Shown piece after piece: positions 12,370 through 30,938 of a DNA stretch of 64,000 nt. The translations under genes and the position numbers were made by a program. Origin of the DNA: Larimichthys crocea (lineage: Eukaryota > Chordata > Actinopteri > Sciaenidae); assembly GCF_000972845.2 (NCBI RefSeq), contig NC_040016.1:23372026-23436025 (forward strand), written 5' to 3'. The stretch's first letter is position 1. Each line of letters opens with the position of its first letter. The notes beneath the pieces were generated by a model. That model saw nothing but the letters and a program-made list of their open reading frames with translations, made no database searches and was not told where the DNA came from.

Positions 12370-15230
12370 TTTTTATATTATACTATAAAAACAGATATGC
12401 TATAATCATAATTATATGAATAGTAATATAACTATTATCTATTAATATTTTAATAGTATTAACACTGTGTGTAACATGTGGGGGAGAGATAGGTGTTAAA
12501 CGTAGATGAAGCCTCTCCGTGTGAGAATCCCGTTTTAAAAAATGTCAATTACTCGTTGAAACTCACTGCCCTCCACTCTCTCTCTCCCCTCTCTTCTCTC
12601 TTCTCTCTCTCTCTTCTCTTCTCTCATTCAGGCCCACTGAGACATGAGAGAGTGAGGGGCAGCGAGGGGCGAGCAGCCAGTGTGACGAGGTAATGGGCGG
12701 GAGTCGACGGAGAGGAGGAGAGAGGTCAGTGGGTGTGTGTGTGTTTCTGCATACTGCTCACTTGCTCTGGTGTTGCGTTTGGCCGGATCCATGGTGGCAT
12801 TGCAGGCCTTAAGGATTGCAGGAGCACACACACCACACACCACCACCCACACACACACACACAACAACCCACCACCACTACACGCTCCATTCTGTAACAG
12901 ATCCTTATTATATGTAAAATTATCGTTATCATTATTGTAACAATATCGATTATTTACTTTGAACATTATTCATTATCTATATAACCTTATCCAGGTAATT
13001 ATCATGTTGAACATTATTCATTAGATTGTAATCTTTATTCATTTCGCATAGGTACAGTATCATTTTCTATTGTACATTATCTTATTATCTCACATTATAT
13101 ATCATTATCATAGTACATTTTATTTCATTATTATCTGTACTATATTTCATTCTCATATGTAACATATTCCATATTATATGTTTACCATTATCATTATCTA
13201 TATGTAAATCTTACTTATCATATGCAACATTATTCATTATCGTAATGTAACCTTATCATTATCACATGTAACATTATCATTATCATAGTAACATTATTTC
13301 ATTATTCATTTTATGTGACATATCATTATCAATCATTTATTCATTGAAATTATCCTCTCAGAGTTTTACGGAATTATCCATGATCACAGTAAACATTATT
13401 TATTATCACTGTTAACATTTCTCATTTATTATATGTTAAATCATTATCTCTATATTATACATTACCATATCCATTATTCATATGTTAAACATATCCTTCT
13501 TTATGTAAATTATCATTATATTTGTCACATTTTTATTCATTATTTTAATGGAACATTATCATTCTTATCTTGTCATATATTATCAATCTCTTCCATATGC
13601 AAATTTATCATCTACACATGTTAACTATATCATTATCATATGTTAACATTGTCATTAGCATATTGAACTTATCATTCTTCATATAATTATTCATTGATGA
13701 AACCTTCTATTTATCTTATGTAAACATTATTCCATTTCATATGTTGGGACATTTTCATTATAATATCATTACACTTGGTAAACATCATCAATTTATCATA
13801 TCGTGCCATTTATCATTTTCATTTATGTAACATCTCATTATCATTGAGTCACATTATTCATCATCATTGTCCATTATTTCATTATCATGTGTAACATTAT
13901 ATTATTATATGTAAACTTTATCATTATCTATTTAGTAAATTCTCATTATCAATCGCAACATATCATTATCTTGTAACATTACTCATTACAATGTGCCTTA
14001 TCATTTATTATATGTCACATATCTTATACATATGTAATATCTCTAATTATTTATGTATATATCATTATATATGGTCAACATTTATCCATTTATCATTAGA
14101 AACATTATACTATTTTCATATGTAAATTGTCATATCATATGTGGACCTACATTCCATATCCTTCATTTCATTTGAAACATTCATTATCATATTTTGTCAC
14201 ACATCATTATCATATTTGACCTTATCATTATCATATCATTATCACTTTTTGAAACATCATCATATCATTATGTGAATTTATCATATCATATTGTGATATT
14301 ATTTCCCTTATCATTTTGTAAACATTCTCATTATCATTGTCACATTATCATTATCATGTTAACATTATCATTAATTATATGTAACATTTCTCATGATCAT
14401 TGTTAAACATTATCATTATTCCATTTGTACCTTCCATTATCATATTGTGAAATTATCATTATTATATGTTAAATGATTCCATTATTCTTGTAACACATTA
14501 TCATTATTCCTTTGTAACATTATCATAATTATATTGTACATTCATTCACTTATTCATATTGGAATCATTATTCATATCATTGTTTAACATTTAATATTAT
14601 ATAGTAACATTTTCAGTATCATTATGTCGGCCTTATATTATTATATGTCAAACATTCTTTTCATTATTATTATGTAAATTATCATATCATTTGTAACATT
14701 CTCCTTATCCTATCGTGACATATCAATTAATTATATTGTAACATTCTTCATATTATATGTTAACATTATCATATTTCATTTGTAACATTATCCATTATTA
14801 TCTGAACATATCATTTCTATTGTTAACATTATCATTATCCGTTGTTATCACCTGATCATTTTATATGTAACCTTATCATTTACCATATGTAAACTATTAT
14901 CCATATTATAAGTCATATGTAACCTTATCCTTATTATATGTTAACACTTATATTATCATTTTGTAACAATTATTCGTAACATATCATTATTATTTGTAAA
15001 ATTATCCTTTATCATCTGTGAATCCTCTTCTTATATGTAAATACATTATTCATTATTATATCTGTATATTCTATTTTTCATTTGTCACCATTTGTCTTTT
15101 ATATGTAACATTATCATTATCATTTGTAACACTATCATTATCCTATGACCCTTGATAGTGACTAATATATTTTTAATATTATCATTATCCCTTTTTGAAC
15201 ATTATCAGTTACTGTGTGTCCTAGTCCTTC
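12370..15230. repeat. Noisy 21-bp AT-rich satellite
   Basis: Mostly corrupted copies of the 21-bp unit ACATTATCATTATCATATGT(A), which continues cleanly at 15,240. Single-base indels occur roughly every 10-15 bases. The early part also holds CT-rich DNA (12,565-12,625) and a (CA)n tract (12,820-12,865). No gene is visible. Confidence 0.75.
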
Positions 15231-15239
15231 TTCCTCTTG

Positions 15240-15760
15240 AAATGCAACATTATCATTATCATATGTAACATTATCATTATCGTATGTGACATTATCATTA
15301 TCATATGTAACATTATCATTATCATATGTAATATTATCATTATCATATGTAATATTATCATTATCGTATGTGACATTATCATTATCATATGCAACATTAT
15401 CATTATCATATGTAACATTATCATTATCATATGCAACATTATCATTATCATATGTAACATTATCATTATCATGTGTAACATTATCATTATCATTTGTGAC
15501 ATTATCATTATCATTTGTAATATTATCATTATCATGTGTAACATTATCATTATCATTTGTAACATTATCATTATCATTTGTAACATTATCATTATCATAT
15601 GTAACATTATCATTAGTGACATCATTATCATTTGTAATATTATCATTATCATGTGTAACATTATCATTATCATGTGTAACATTATCATTAACATTTGTGA
15701 CATTATCATTATCATTTGTAACATTATCATTATCATTTGTAACATTATCAGTACTGTGTG
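15240..15760. repeat. Clean 21-bp satellite
   Basis: About 24 ordered units of the 21-bp repeat with occasional point changes (ATATG/GTATG/TTTG) and one shortened unit near 15,610. Because 21 is a multiple of three, all frames stay open and give long low-complexity ORFs on both strands. These are not genes. Confidence 0.95.
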
Positions 15761-16960
15761 TACTTCTCTCCTCCTTGAAATGTTTCTGCCTCACCTTCAC
15801 GTCCACGTGATCTATAATCTGTACAAATATGGAGTCATGGAGTCGGACCCTGCCATCATGTTGTGGTGACGTCTTTTGGAGCCACAGTATCGAGGTCCCG
15901 CCCACACACCCGGCCTCAGCTGTCAGTCATCAGGTGATCACCTGTGTGTGTTTACTGTGAGGTGACAGAAAGGTATTCTGGGAAATGTAGAACAAAGAAT
16001 TCAAACTGAGGATCGATTTCTTCTTCTGTGTTTTCTTTGATCGTTTCCGTGGTGAATCAAACCACGACTCGTCCTCCGTGTTGTGCTGACTCAGCATTTC
16101 TCAGGATAATAACAACAGCCAGTCGTGTTTGTTTCAGGACGATCGATACACCGACAGTGAGAGGACGATGATGGCTGTCTCAGAGTTTAGTCCATCAGAT
16201 GAACACAGACATGAATTCATTTATTTGTGCTAGGCTCTGCAGCACGGCTACCTGAGCTGAACAGCTAATGGCAGCTACAGTCAGCTGATTCCATATTAGT
16301 GATAGCAGAGATGAGAAGATGATATTCAGACACTCTGGACCTTCAGACATTTGAAGACATCTCACCATGAGTCAGACTGAACACGCTCAGATGTTACTGA
16401 AGCACAAAGGAGAAGCGGTCAGCTGTCCCAGCCATCCATCCTCATCAGCTCCATCATTATTCTCCGCCCTGGTTCCACGCAGCCAGGCTGGGTGGAGGAG
16501 GGGGAGGAGGCCTGACTCGACCTCCACGCTGTGGATTTGATTTGCTCGGCGTTATGCTGATGAGGATTCGCACAGACACGGTTTTAGAGACTTTCTCCAG
16601 CGAGGGTCGTTGGAAATGTGATTCAGGAGTCTCAGGGGAAATAAACACACAAGGTGGAGCTGCTGTTTGCCCGTCAGGCGGAGTAATATCCTCCGCCTGT
16701 TAGACGCAGTAATAATGTGCACAGACCGAGCTCAGGGACGGCTGCACCCCCGGGACCCCGAGAGACCCCGAGAGACCCCGAGAGACGGTCTGCTTCATGA
16801 GGCCATTGTCACGGAGCGGTCAAAGTCCTCATCAGACAGATGGTGAGCAGCTGAGTGTCGCACAGGTGGAGGTGAGGCGGAGGTGAGGCGGAGGTGAGGC
16901 GATGTTCACACATTCAGGTGATCCTCTTGTTACAAAGTGACACAGATGAAAAAATACAGT
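15761..16960. other. Intergenic DNA, nothing recognised
   Basis: Unique sequence with a short AGAGACCCCG repeat at about 16,755-16,785 and GGTGAGGCGGA repeats at 16,868-16,902. No exon is supported. Confidence 0.5.
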
Positions 16961-17225
16961 TCATCCATAAATAATTATTAGTTCATTAACAGCAGTGATG
17001 AGGCACTGCAGAGACGAGGTGCACAGACACCAGCTCTGAACCTGGAGAAGACAAAGGAGAGCCTCCACCCAGCACCACCCACTGACCATCAGCAGTGCTG
17101 CTGTGCAGAGCGTGAGCAGCACCACCTGGAGCAGCACCTCCATCAGCATGCTCGTATATATGACACGGTTTATATATTTACACTGCTCATATCTCATGTA
17201 TATAAACTCCTGCACTGATTTGACC
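16961..17225 (+). mobile_element. Possible LINE 3' fragment
   Basis: The plus strand near 17,035 reads LNLEKTKE, similar to the conserved L-x-x-x-KTKE block after the catalytic box of Rex1/CR1-type LINEs. It is followed by degenerate sequence and an AT-rich tail. Short and low complexity, so only tentative. Confidence 0.3.
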
Positions 17226-17277
17226 TGAACTTCATGTTTCCATCATCAAAGTGTGAACGTAGACTTCAGGTGTTTGA

Positions 17278-17725
17278 AGCTCCTCCTCCTCCTCCTCCTC
17301 CTCCTCCTCCTCCTCCTCCGTCACCTGTTGTGGACTTCCTGTCTGCAGCGTCACACACTGTCTCTGCTGCCCCCTGCTGCTAGGAAACACCCAGTGCAGG
17401 AGGAGGGAGGAGGAGGAGGAGGAGGAGCGGAGACACAGAAAGACATGAGGAGGAGGAGGAGGAGGAGCGGAGACACAGAAAGACATGAGGAGGAGGAGGA
17501 GGAGCGGAGACACAGAAAGACATGAGGAGGAGAAGGAGAAGGAGGAGCAGAGACACAGAAAGACATGAGGAGGAGGAGGAGCGGAGACACAGAAAGACAT
17601 GAGGAGAAGGAGGAGGAGCGGAGACACAGAAAGACATGAGGAGGAGGAGGAGGAGGAGGAGGAGCGGAGACACAGAAAGACATGAGGAGGAGGAGCTGAG
17701 ACACAGAAAGACATGAGGAGGAGGA
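17278..17725. repeat. (CTC)n and GGA-rich minisatellite
   Basis: A (CTC)n run at 17,280-17,320 is followed by about nine units of AGGAGGAGGAGC plus GGAGACACAGAAAGACATG, with variable GGA number. The long ORFs on both strands are by-products of the repeat. Confidence 0.9.
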
Positions 17726-17831
17726 GGGTGGAGGTGTGTTTGAAGGGTGGAGAGCAGCACGTGATGGATCTGAAGCTTCATCTTTGTCACTGTCAGACAG
17801 AACCAAAACTGGACCGACCCTGTGGATACTA

Positions 17832-17944
17832 TAGAACGTATGGAAACACCTGGAAACACCTGGAGACACCTGGAAACACCTGGAAACACCTGGAGACACC
17901 TGGAAACACCTGGAAACACCTGGAGACACCTGCTGGCTCACTCA

Positions 17945-18005
<61 letters not shown>

Positions 18006-18117
18006 ACACACACGTCCGCCTCTCTGCTGAGGCCGCCCAGGTGGGGTCAAAGGTCAGGTCCAAGCTCAAGCACTGAGTGGCTGACCCTGCCACTCAAACA
18101 GAGCAGGTCCACACACA

Positions 18118-18154
<37 letters not shown>

Positions 18155-18186
18155 ACACACACTCACACACACAGACACACACACAA
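17832..18186. repeat. 10-bp repeat and two (CA)n tracts
   Basis: Units of ACCTGGAAAC/ACCTGGAGAC at 17,845-17,932, then (CA)n at 17,945-18,013 and 18,110-18,186. Confidence 0.9.
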
Positions 18187-18369
18187 AATCACTCAAATGA
18201 GTGATGAGGAGGAACAGAGGGGATTGTGGGTAAACATGAGGTCACTGAACCGCTGCTTTTATTGTGAAGGACAGACAGGAAACGTGCTGACCTCTGGTGG
18301 ACGGGTCAGGTATGACAGACGTGTTTCATCAATCAGCTGATGGTCAGACAAACTGAGCGACACCTCCAC

Positions 18370-18500
18370 AGGAGGAGGAGGGGGAGGAGGAGCAGGAGCA
18401 GGAGGAGCAAGAGGAGGAGGAGGAGGAGCAAGAGGAGCAAGAGGAGGAGGAGCAAGAGGAGGAGGGGGAGCAGGAGGAGCAGGAGCAGGAGGAGGCGCCT
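18370..18500. repeat. GGA/GCA-rich simple repeat
   Basis: Purine-rich AGGAGGAGCAAGAGGAGG repeats just downstream of the 3' end of allc. Confidence 0.85.
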
Positions 18501-18543
18501 CCTCCCTCAGTGACTTCACATCATCACCACGTCGACGTTATTA

Positions 18544-18549
18544 TTTATT
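18544..18549 (-). terminator. allc: allc poly(A) signal
   Basis: TTTATT on the plus strand gives AATAAA on the minus strand, 28 bases past the allc stop codon. It implies a very short 3' UTR unless a more distal site is used. Confidence 0.55.
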
Positions 18550-18576
18550 ACGACACGTGACGTCTCCATGTTTGGA

Positions 18577-24306
<5,730 letters not shown>

Positions 24307-24853
24307 GTCGACTCTCTGAGACGTGGAAGCCTGAAAATCACAGCTCCTGTCCTGCAGGACAAAGTTCAGAGGCTGACGGCTGTTCATTTACAGAGAGGAG
24401 GAGGAGGTGGAGGAGGAGGTGGAGGAGAAGAGGAGAACAAACCAAACTCTATGAAACAATCTCCATCCCTCTGATTTACCTGTATGTCTCTCCAGCTGTG
24501 CTCTCTCTCTCTCACTACAAACCAAACTTTCTACTTTACAGTGTAAATCTCAGTCAGACTCAGATTTAGAAGCTGATTCATGAAATAAACGAAGCAGAAC
24601 ACAAAGTGTGGACAGTCACCTGGCGCCCTGCAAACAGAGACCAGGTGTGTTGGTGACAAACGAACTGAACACGAAGTCATTTATAAATCAAAACAATCAG
24701 ACGACGTCAGGATTTTATAGATTTTTTATTTTAACATCAAATTCACGTCAGAGAGCAACAAAACTACAAAACTACAAACATGCAGACCACAGAGTTACAT
24801 CGAATATCTGAACATCAACTGTTACTTTATTTTGGTAAGGGACAGGAAGTCAG

Positions 24854-24903
24854 TTTATTTTGGTAAGGGACAGGAAGTGGATTCAGTTTTTTCTTTATTT
24901 ATT
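24854..24903 (-). terminator. kidins220: kidins220 poly(A) signals
   Basis: Minus-strand AATAAA occurs at 24854-24859 and as an overlapping pair at 24894-24903, about 410-460 bases past the kidins220 stop; another lies at 24725-24730. They suit a 3' UTR of 0.4-0.6 kb. Which is used is unknown. Confidence 0.55.
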
Positions 24904-25313
24904 AATGAATCTTTTAATTTGAAAAAAAAATTAATTATTCAACTTCCTGTGATGACATCATCGCTCATTAATTTTCTTTTGACATTAAATTGATGATAAA
25001 TTTCAGAATAAAAGCCTCATTTAAACACTGTTAACAAGTTAATACTGACGAACAACATTACCCACAATCCATCACAACGTTTTTACCCACAATCCTCAAA
25101 CATCAATCTAACTGTACGATGACATCACAACATCAACATGCAGCTTCTAAATCTACGTCACGTCATCACAGCGGTCACATGACACGTTACGACGAGTCGA
25201 CCAGCGGCCGCGCTTCGACGCCGACACGGCGCTCCCGATTGGGTCAGACGCAGGAAGCGCGGCTCCTGATTGGACCCTCGGTGCTCTCTGACTCGTCACT
25301 GCTCGCCGTGATG

Positions 25314-28300
25314 TCACAGGATGCTCTCGCGCTCCTCACTGCCGAAGCTGACGGTGTCGGAGGACACTGTGCAGATCTCCGGCGGGTCTCCGGGCTTCAG
25401 GCCTCGCTTCAGGTGAACCACGCGCACGTTCTCGTTGTTCGGACCCGGCCTGGTGGCGCTGCTGCCGCTCCCGGAGCTTGGGGACATGATGACATCACTG
25501 GAGGTGGCATTGGAGGCGGAGCTCTCGGCGGGCTGGCGTGCATTGGTGTTGTTGTTGAGCGTGACGTTGCTTGGCGTGCGGTTCAGGTTGAAGCTCTTGG
25601 AGGACGGCCAGCTCTCCTCGGGGCTGCTGGCGAGCAGGCTGCACTGATCCTCGGAGCAGATCGACATGCGAGTGACCGCCGGGTCCTGCAGGCCGCTGAG
25701 GCTGCTGGGTAATCCCCGCTTCCTTGCCGCGCCCTCCTCGTCCAGCTCGATCAGGTTGGTGCGCTCCAACTGCGACAGGTCTGCCTCCTCGTCCTGCAGC
25801 GAGTGGTTCGGCGAGCTCTCGTTGGACCGCACGCCCGAGTCCGACGAGTCCTTCTTGTCCAACATGGCGTCCGACAGGTAGTCCTTCCCCTTCAGCGCCA
25901 GCGAGCCGCCGCCGCCAGCGCCGGGCGCTTTGGCGTCGAGCACCTTCTTCCCGTCTTTGAGCAGTGGAGCGTTGTCGGATTCTTCGGACTCCTCGTCGTC
26001 GCTTGTCAGCTTCTGGTATCGCAGTCCGCCGCCGGCTTTCAGCTTCAGGTCGGCAGCGGCGCCTGTGAAGAGCCCGCCTCTTTCCGCTGACGTCTTACGT
26101 GTCAGCAGCGACTTGGACGAGCCGTGGTCGCCTTTCTCGTCCTCCTCCGTGATCGGGTCCAGGGCGTCACCGTTGGAAGCAAAGTCAGCGGTGCTGTCGA
26201 CCGCCGGTTTCCCGACGCTTCTCTTGTTGAAGGACTTGCGTCCGTCCTGCTCACCGCCGTCTTTGCTCTTGTCTTCTGATGATGATGTCATGAACTGTCC
26301 TGGCTGTGGTTGGACGGGCCGCTCTCCACCGCCGCCGCCCATCTCCAGCTGCGCCATCTGGGCGATGTACTCCTGGTAGGCGTTGCGGTACTCGGCCTGC
26401 TGTTTGTCCGTCAGCTTGCCGATGTCGTTGGACGACTCCTGCGAGTTCAGGCTCGTCATGCTGGCGGTCCGGTGAGCGCCGCCCTGAAAGAGCACAGAAG
26501 AAGAAGAGGTCAACTTCCTGTTCGCTGTGACAGGAAACAGTAAACAGGAAGCGGACTGTACCATCCACTGCAGGTTCCCGTGTCTCGCCGGGTCGTCCAG
26601 TCCGAGCGTGCTCAGTTCTTCGAAACTCAGGTTAAAGCTGTACATCGGCGACGCGTCCGTGTTGGCGGCACCGGCGAGGGGCGGAGCCACCACTCGCCTT
26701 CCTGCCTCGATGTGACCGCCAACAACACTGCCTTGCTCACTGGCCGCTTCCTCGTGCAGAACCTGACTCTCAATGTGACGCAAGTCCAGAACCTGGAGGA
26801 GGACGAGAGTTGATGCTAACGAGATGCTAACATGTCTAATGCTAAGGTGATGCTAACATGCTAACATGCTAACCGTGGCTCTGAAGAGCTGCCAGTCTCC
26901 AAAGTTCATGTTCATCTCCTTCTTCAGCTCGTCGACGTTACACTGAGACAAAACTCTGCCGTTCACGTTCGCCTGGAAACAAACCAGAACTCGTCAGAGT
27001 CGGGCGTGGACAGTCAGAGTCGGGCGTGGACAGTCAGAGTCGGGCGTGAACAGTCAGAGTCGGGCGTGGACTCGTCAGAGTCGGGCGTGAACAGTCAGGT
27101 GGTCATGTCGCTCGCCATGCGGCTCACCTTCCTGATGGTAGCGGTGTACTGTCCCATCATGCTCTGGTCAATGCCGTCGATCTGCCGCACACGCTCACAG
27201 ACGGTCTCCGTCGCCATGGAGCTGAGGAGGACGGCCGGAGCACCCGACACCACGGAAGCCGAACCCTGAACACAAATGGACACAGATTCGATTCCCAGCA
27301 TGCACAACAGCACTTTGATGGGGGGCAGGGTCAGTTCAGGGTCAGGTGAGTTAGGGGTCAAAGGTCAAACCAAAAACGTTTTTACTCTGATCAAAGAAGT
27401 CCGACTCTATTGAGGCTAGGTCAGGAAAGGTGCATGCTGGGAGCTGTAGTAAGCAGAACAACGCGGGGGGAGTTAGGAAGGAAGGAAGGAAGGAGGGAAG
27501 GAAGGAAGGAAGGAAGGAAGGAAGGAAGGAGGAAGAAAAGGAAGGAAGGAAGGAGGAAGAAAAGGAAGGAAGGAAGGAAGGAAAGGAAGGAAGGAAGGAA
27601 GGAGGGAAGGAAGGAAGGAAGGAGGGAAGGAGGGAGGAAGAAAGGAAGGAAGGAAGGAAGGAGGGAAGGAGGAAGGAAGGAAGGAAGGAAGGAGGGAAGG
27701 AAGGAAGGAGGAAGGAGGGAAGGAAGGAAGGAAGGAGGGAGGGAAGGAGGGAGGGAAGGAAGGAAGGAAGGAAGGAAGGAAGAAAGGAAGGACATGTTAG
27801 GGAGAGTTCAATACCTGCTTCCTTTTCAAAGATGAAACCTTATACTGCAGACAGACAGACAGACAGGTAGACAGACAGACAGACAGACAGGTAGACAGAC
27901 AGACAGGTAGACAGGTGAGGAATGAAACAGGTGAGTGACAGGAGGACACTGACACAGAACTCTCAGCAGAAGAAGAAGACACGTCAAAGTGGCATCATCA
28001 ACAGAAGAAGAAGAGCTGCTGGTGACAGGAAGGTTTTCTAAACGTTCTACAAACGTTATTTCCAGAACCCAGACGTGGTCACGTGGTCACCTGATGAGGG
28101 CGTGGTCGTACTCACAGGTGGCGCTGAGGCGTCCCGGCTGAAGGAGGTTTTAGGAGGTGGGCGTGCGTGAAGGTGTGATAGGTGTGCGGACGCCATGAGA
28201 GGGCGTGGCAGCTGATACAGGTGATGGGGGAAGTATGGCTGAGGGGGGGGGATAAAACATGACCATGGAGATGAGTCATCAACAAACGGACCAATCAGAG

Positions 28301-30841
28301 AGCAGAGCTGTCACACTTCCTGTTACTGAGGAGTCTGAGTCAGAGGCTAGCTAAGCTAGGCTAACAGTTTCCCCCTGTTTCCAGTCTTTGTGCTAAGCTA
28401 GGCTAACAGCTCTGACACATTATCCTCCAAACTTTTGTTGAAACACTTTTATTTTGAAAAGTCAAACAGGAAGTGATGACAGCAGAGACTCTAACGTAAA
28501 TCAAACCAAAGTGAACGTAAAACAAACAGAAACCAGGTGGTGATGACATCACAGCTTACCGACCACTCAGCCAACCAGACGAGTCGACGGCATCTCGGGA
28601 CGACGACTAACAGAACTCACCTGTCACCTTTCAGAGAGAGTGACATCATCAGCTGTGGGCGGGGCTTGTACTCACCCTGTTGTAGAAGGGGTGCTGCGGT
28701 CCGGCCAGCCCGCTGTAGTAGCTGCTGTGCGGCTGTGGGGAGACCACGCCCCCTGGCGGCGGGTTGAACGGGCCGCTGAACGAGGCAGATGGCGAGCACG
28801 CCGACGACACCTGTGAGTACACCGAGGTGGGGCGGGGCTGAGCCTCCTGCAGGGGGAGCGGCGGGTACGTGACCCCGCCCATATTGACCTGCTCGCGGGC
28901 GGCTCGCACGTCCGCGATGATCTCCCTCAGTTTGGGGTCCAGGTTCACAGTGCACGGCAGGAAGGTCCGGATGTCACGGGCCGTCAGAACCGGCGTCCGC
29001 GACGACAGGAAGACCTCAAAGCTCCGAACGTCTCCGTCGATCTCCAGAAGAGGCTCCACGTCTTTGGTGGTCGGGATGTTCTTCGACACTCTGAGGAGGA
29101 CAGACGCACATACGTGTTGTGTTAGCGTGTTCTGTTAGCGTGTTCTGTTAGCGTGTTTCTGTCCATGTGACCTCTGACCTCTCGTAGATGGTCTTGAGTG
29201 TGGCCTGGTCTGGGACTCCGTCAGTCTCCTCCAGGTACAGGATGAGCCAGGACGTCCTGTAGGGCCACTGCTCGGTCAGGTTGATCCAGGACGCCAGGCG
29301 GTCCCAGTTAAAGCTGATCTGATTGGCTCGCAGCAGACGTCCTGCACGCACACACAGAACATCATCAGAACCTGTTAGTGAACTGATCGAGGAGCGCTGA
29401 TCCGACAGCTGGTTGGTCGCTGACCTGTGACGGACACGATGTTGAGCAGCCTCCTCATCGTCTGCGGGCTGATGTCACTGAACCAATCCTCCGTCACCAT
29501 CAGCTTCGTCAGATCGAACGACATCTGGCGGGTCACCGAGCGCTGCACCTGACGCCGCCGGTACGTGTCCTGAACACACAGGTCACATGATCAGACATCC
29601 ATCTATCTACTGTACACGTATGTCACATGCAGACACTCACCCGGCGGTTCAGAGTCGTCTTGCTGCCAAACTTCGTCAGCTCTCCTAAACTGTGCTGTGA
29701 CAGCTTCCTGTCCAACTCCTCGTGCCAACCTGCAACAGAACGACCGTTTCAGTTTACCGTTTACCGTGTCTGTACCGTAAACTACCGTCGCAGTGACCTC
29801 TGTCGTCATGGTTACCGTCAGTGTTGGCAGTGTTGTCCCCGTTAGCCGGGGCCGGCGCGCACATCTTCCTGGCACTGGAGAGTCCTCTGCTGTTGAGGAA
29901 GACGGGCAGGTGGACGATGTTCCTCATGTAGTCGTGTCCGTTGATGTTGGAGTCTCGGAGGACGCTGTTCAGGTTTTGGTTTATGGCTTTGATGATGATG
30001 TGCGGGTCACTGGCAAAGATGGAGATGAACGGACCTTTGGAGAACAAGACCCGGACCTGCAGGACGGACAACAAAAGGCCGATCAGCTGTGGGTTCAAGA
30101 TGTTCGTGGTGTTCCTCTTACCTGAGACGGTGTTCGAGGTGTTCGAGGTGTTCAAAGTGTTCGAGGTGTTCAAAGTGTTCAAAGTGTTCAAAGTGTTCAA
30201 GGTGTTCGAGGTGTTCAAAGTGTTCGAGGTGTTCAAAGTGTTTAAGGTGTTTGAGGTGTTTGTGGTGACTGATCTAAACGTGGCGTTTCGTCTTCTCACC
30301 GTGTCGAGCATCTGCAGAACTTTGTCCTGTTCGCACGAGTCCAGTCCGTCGATGACGACCGTCAACCTCGTCTGATGCTGCGTGAAGCCGTCGATGGTCT
30401 TCGCCATCCTTGCCATCAGCTCCACCTCGTTCTTCAGCACCTGCAGGACGACACGTGGTTATAACTAACTCACTTCAGCTGTTTGGTTATCAGAGTACAG
30501 TCACCGCACCTTCATGAAGCCCTCGCTCTTCAGCTTGTGCATCCTGTTGGCGGCACCGTGGAGTCTCTTCCTCTGCGAGTTCAGCACAGAGTCGGTCACC
30601 TGCCACCATGTCCTGCAGTTCAGCAGCAGAGCCAGACCCACCACGCTGCCGATGGCGATCAGCACCGCGTTCACTGTCCGGTTCTCGCCATCCACCTTGA
30701 ACACGGCCAGCAGCGCCATGCCGGTGAGCAGGCACAGCAGGACGAGGACAAAGATGATGAAGGATGGGATGCAGCACGTCTTCTTCCACTTCCTCTTACC
30801 TGAGACGGTGAGCAGACAAGAACAGGTCAGTGTGTGTGCGT

Positions 30842-30874
<33 letters not shown>

Positions 30875-30905
30875 GCAGTGTGTGTGTGTTGCAGTGTGTG
30901 TGAGT

Positions 30906-30938
<33 letters not shown>

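Noticed and set aside
15162..15905. Long ORFs of DNVTNDN, IIIICN or TLSLSYV repeats
   Set aside because: They come from the 21-bp satellite, whose period keeps all frames open, and they exist on both strands at once.
17232..17941. SFCVSAPPPP and RRRRSGD ORFs
   Set aside because: Translations of the GGA/CTC minisatellite; overlapping frames on both strands with no splice or domain support.
24307..24387. Upstream in-frame ATG of allc (24387) as the start
   Set aside because: The added 27 residues do not resemble family N termini, and the start at 24306 gives the usual length.
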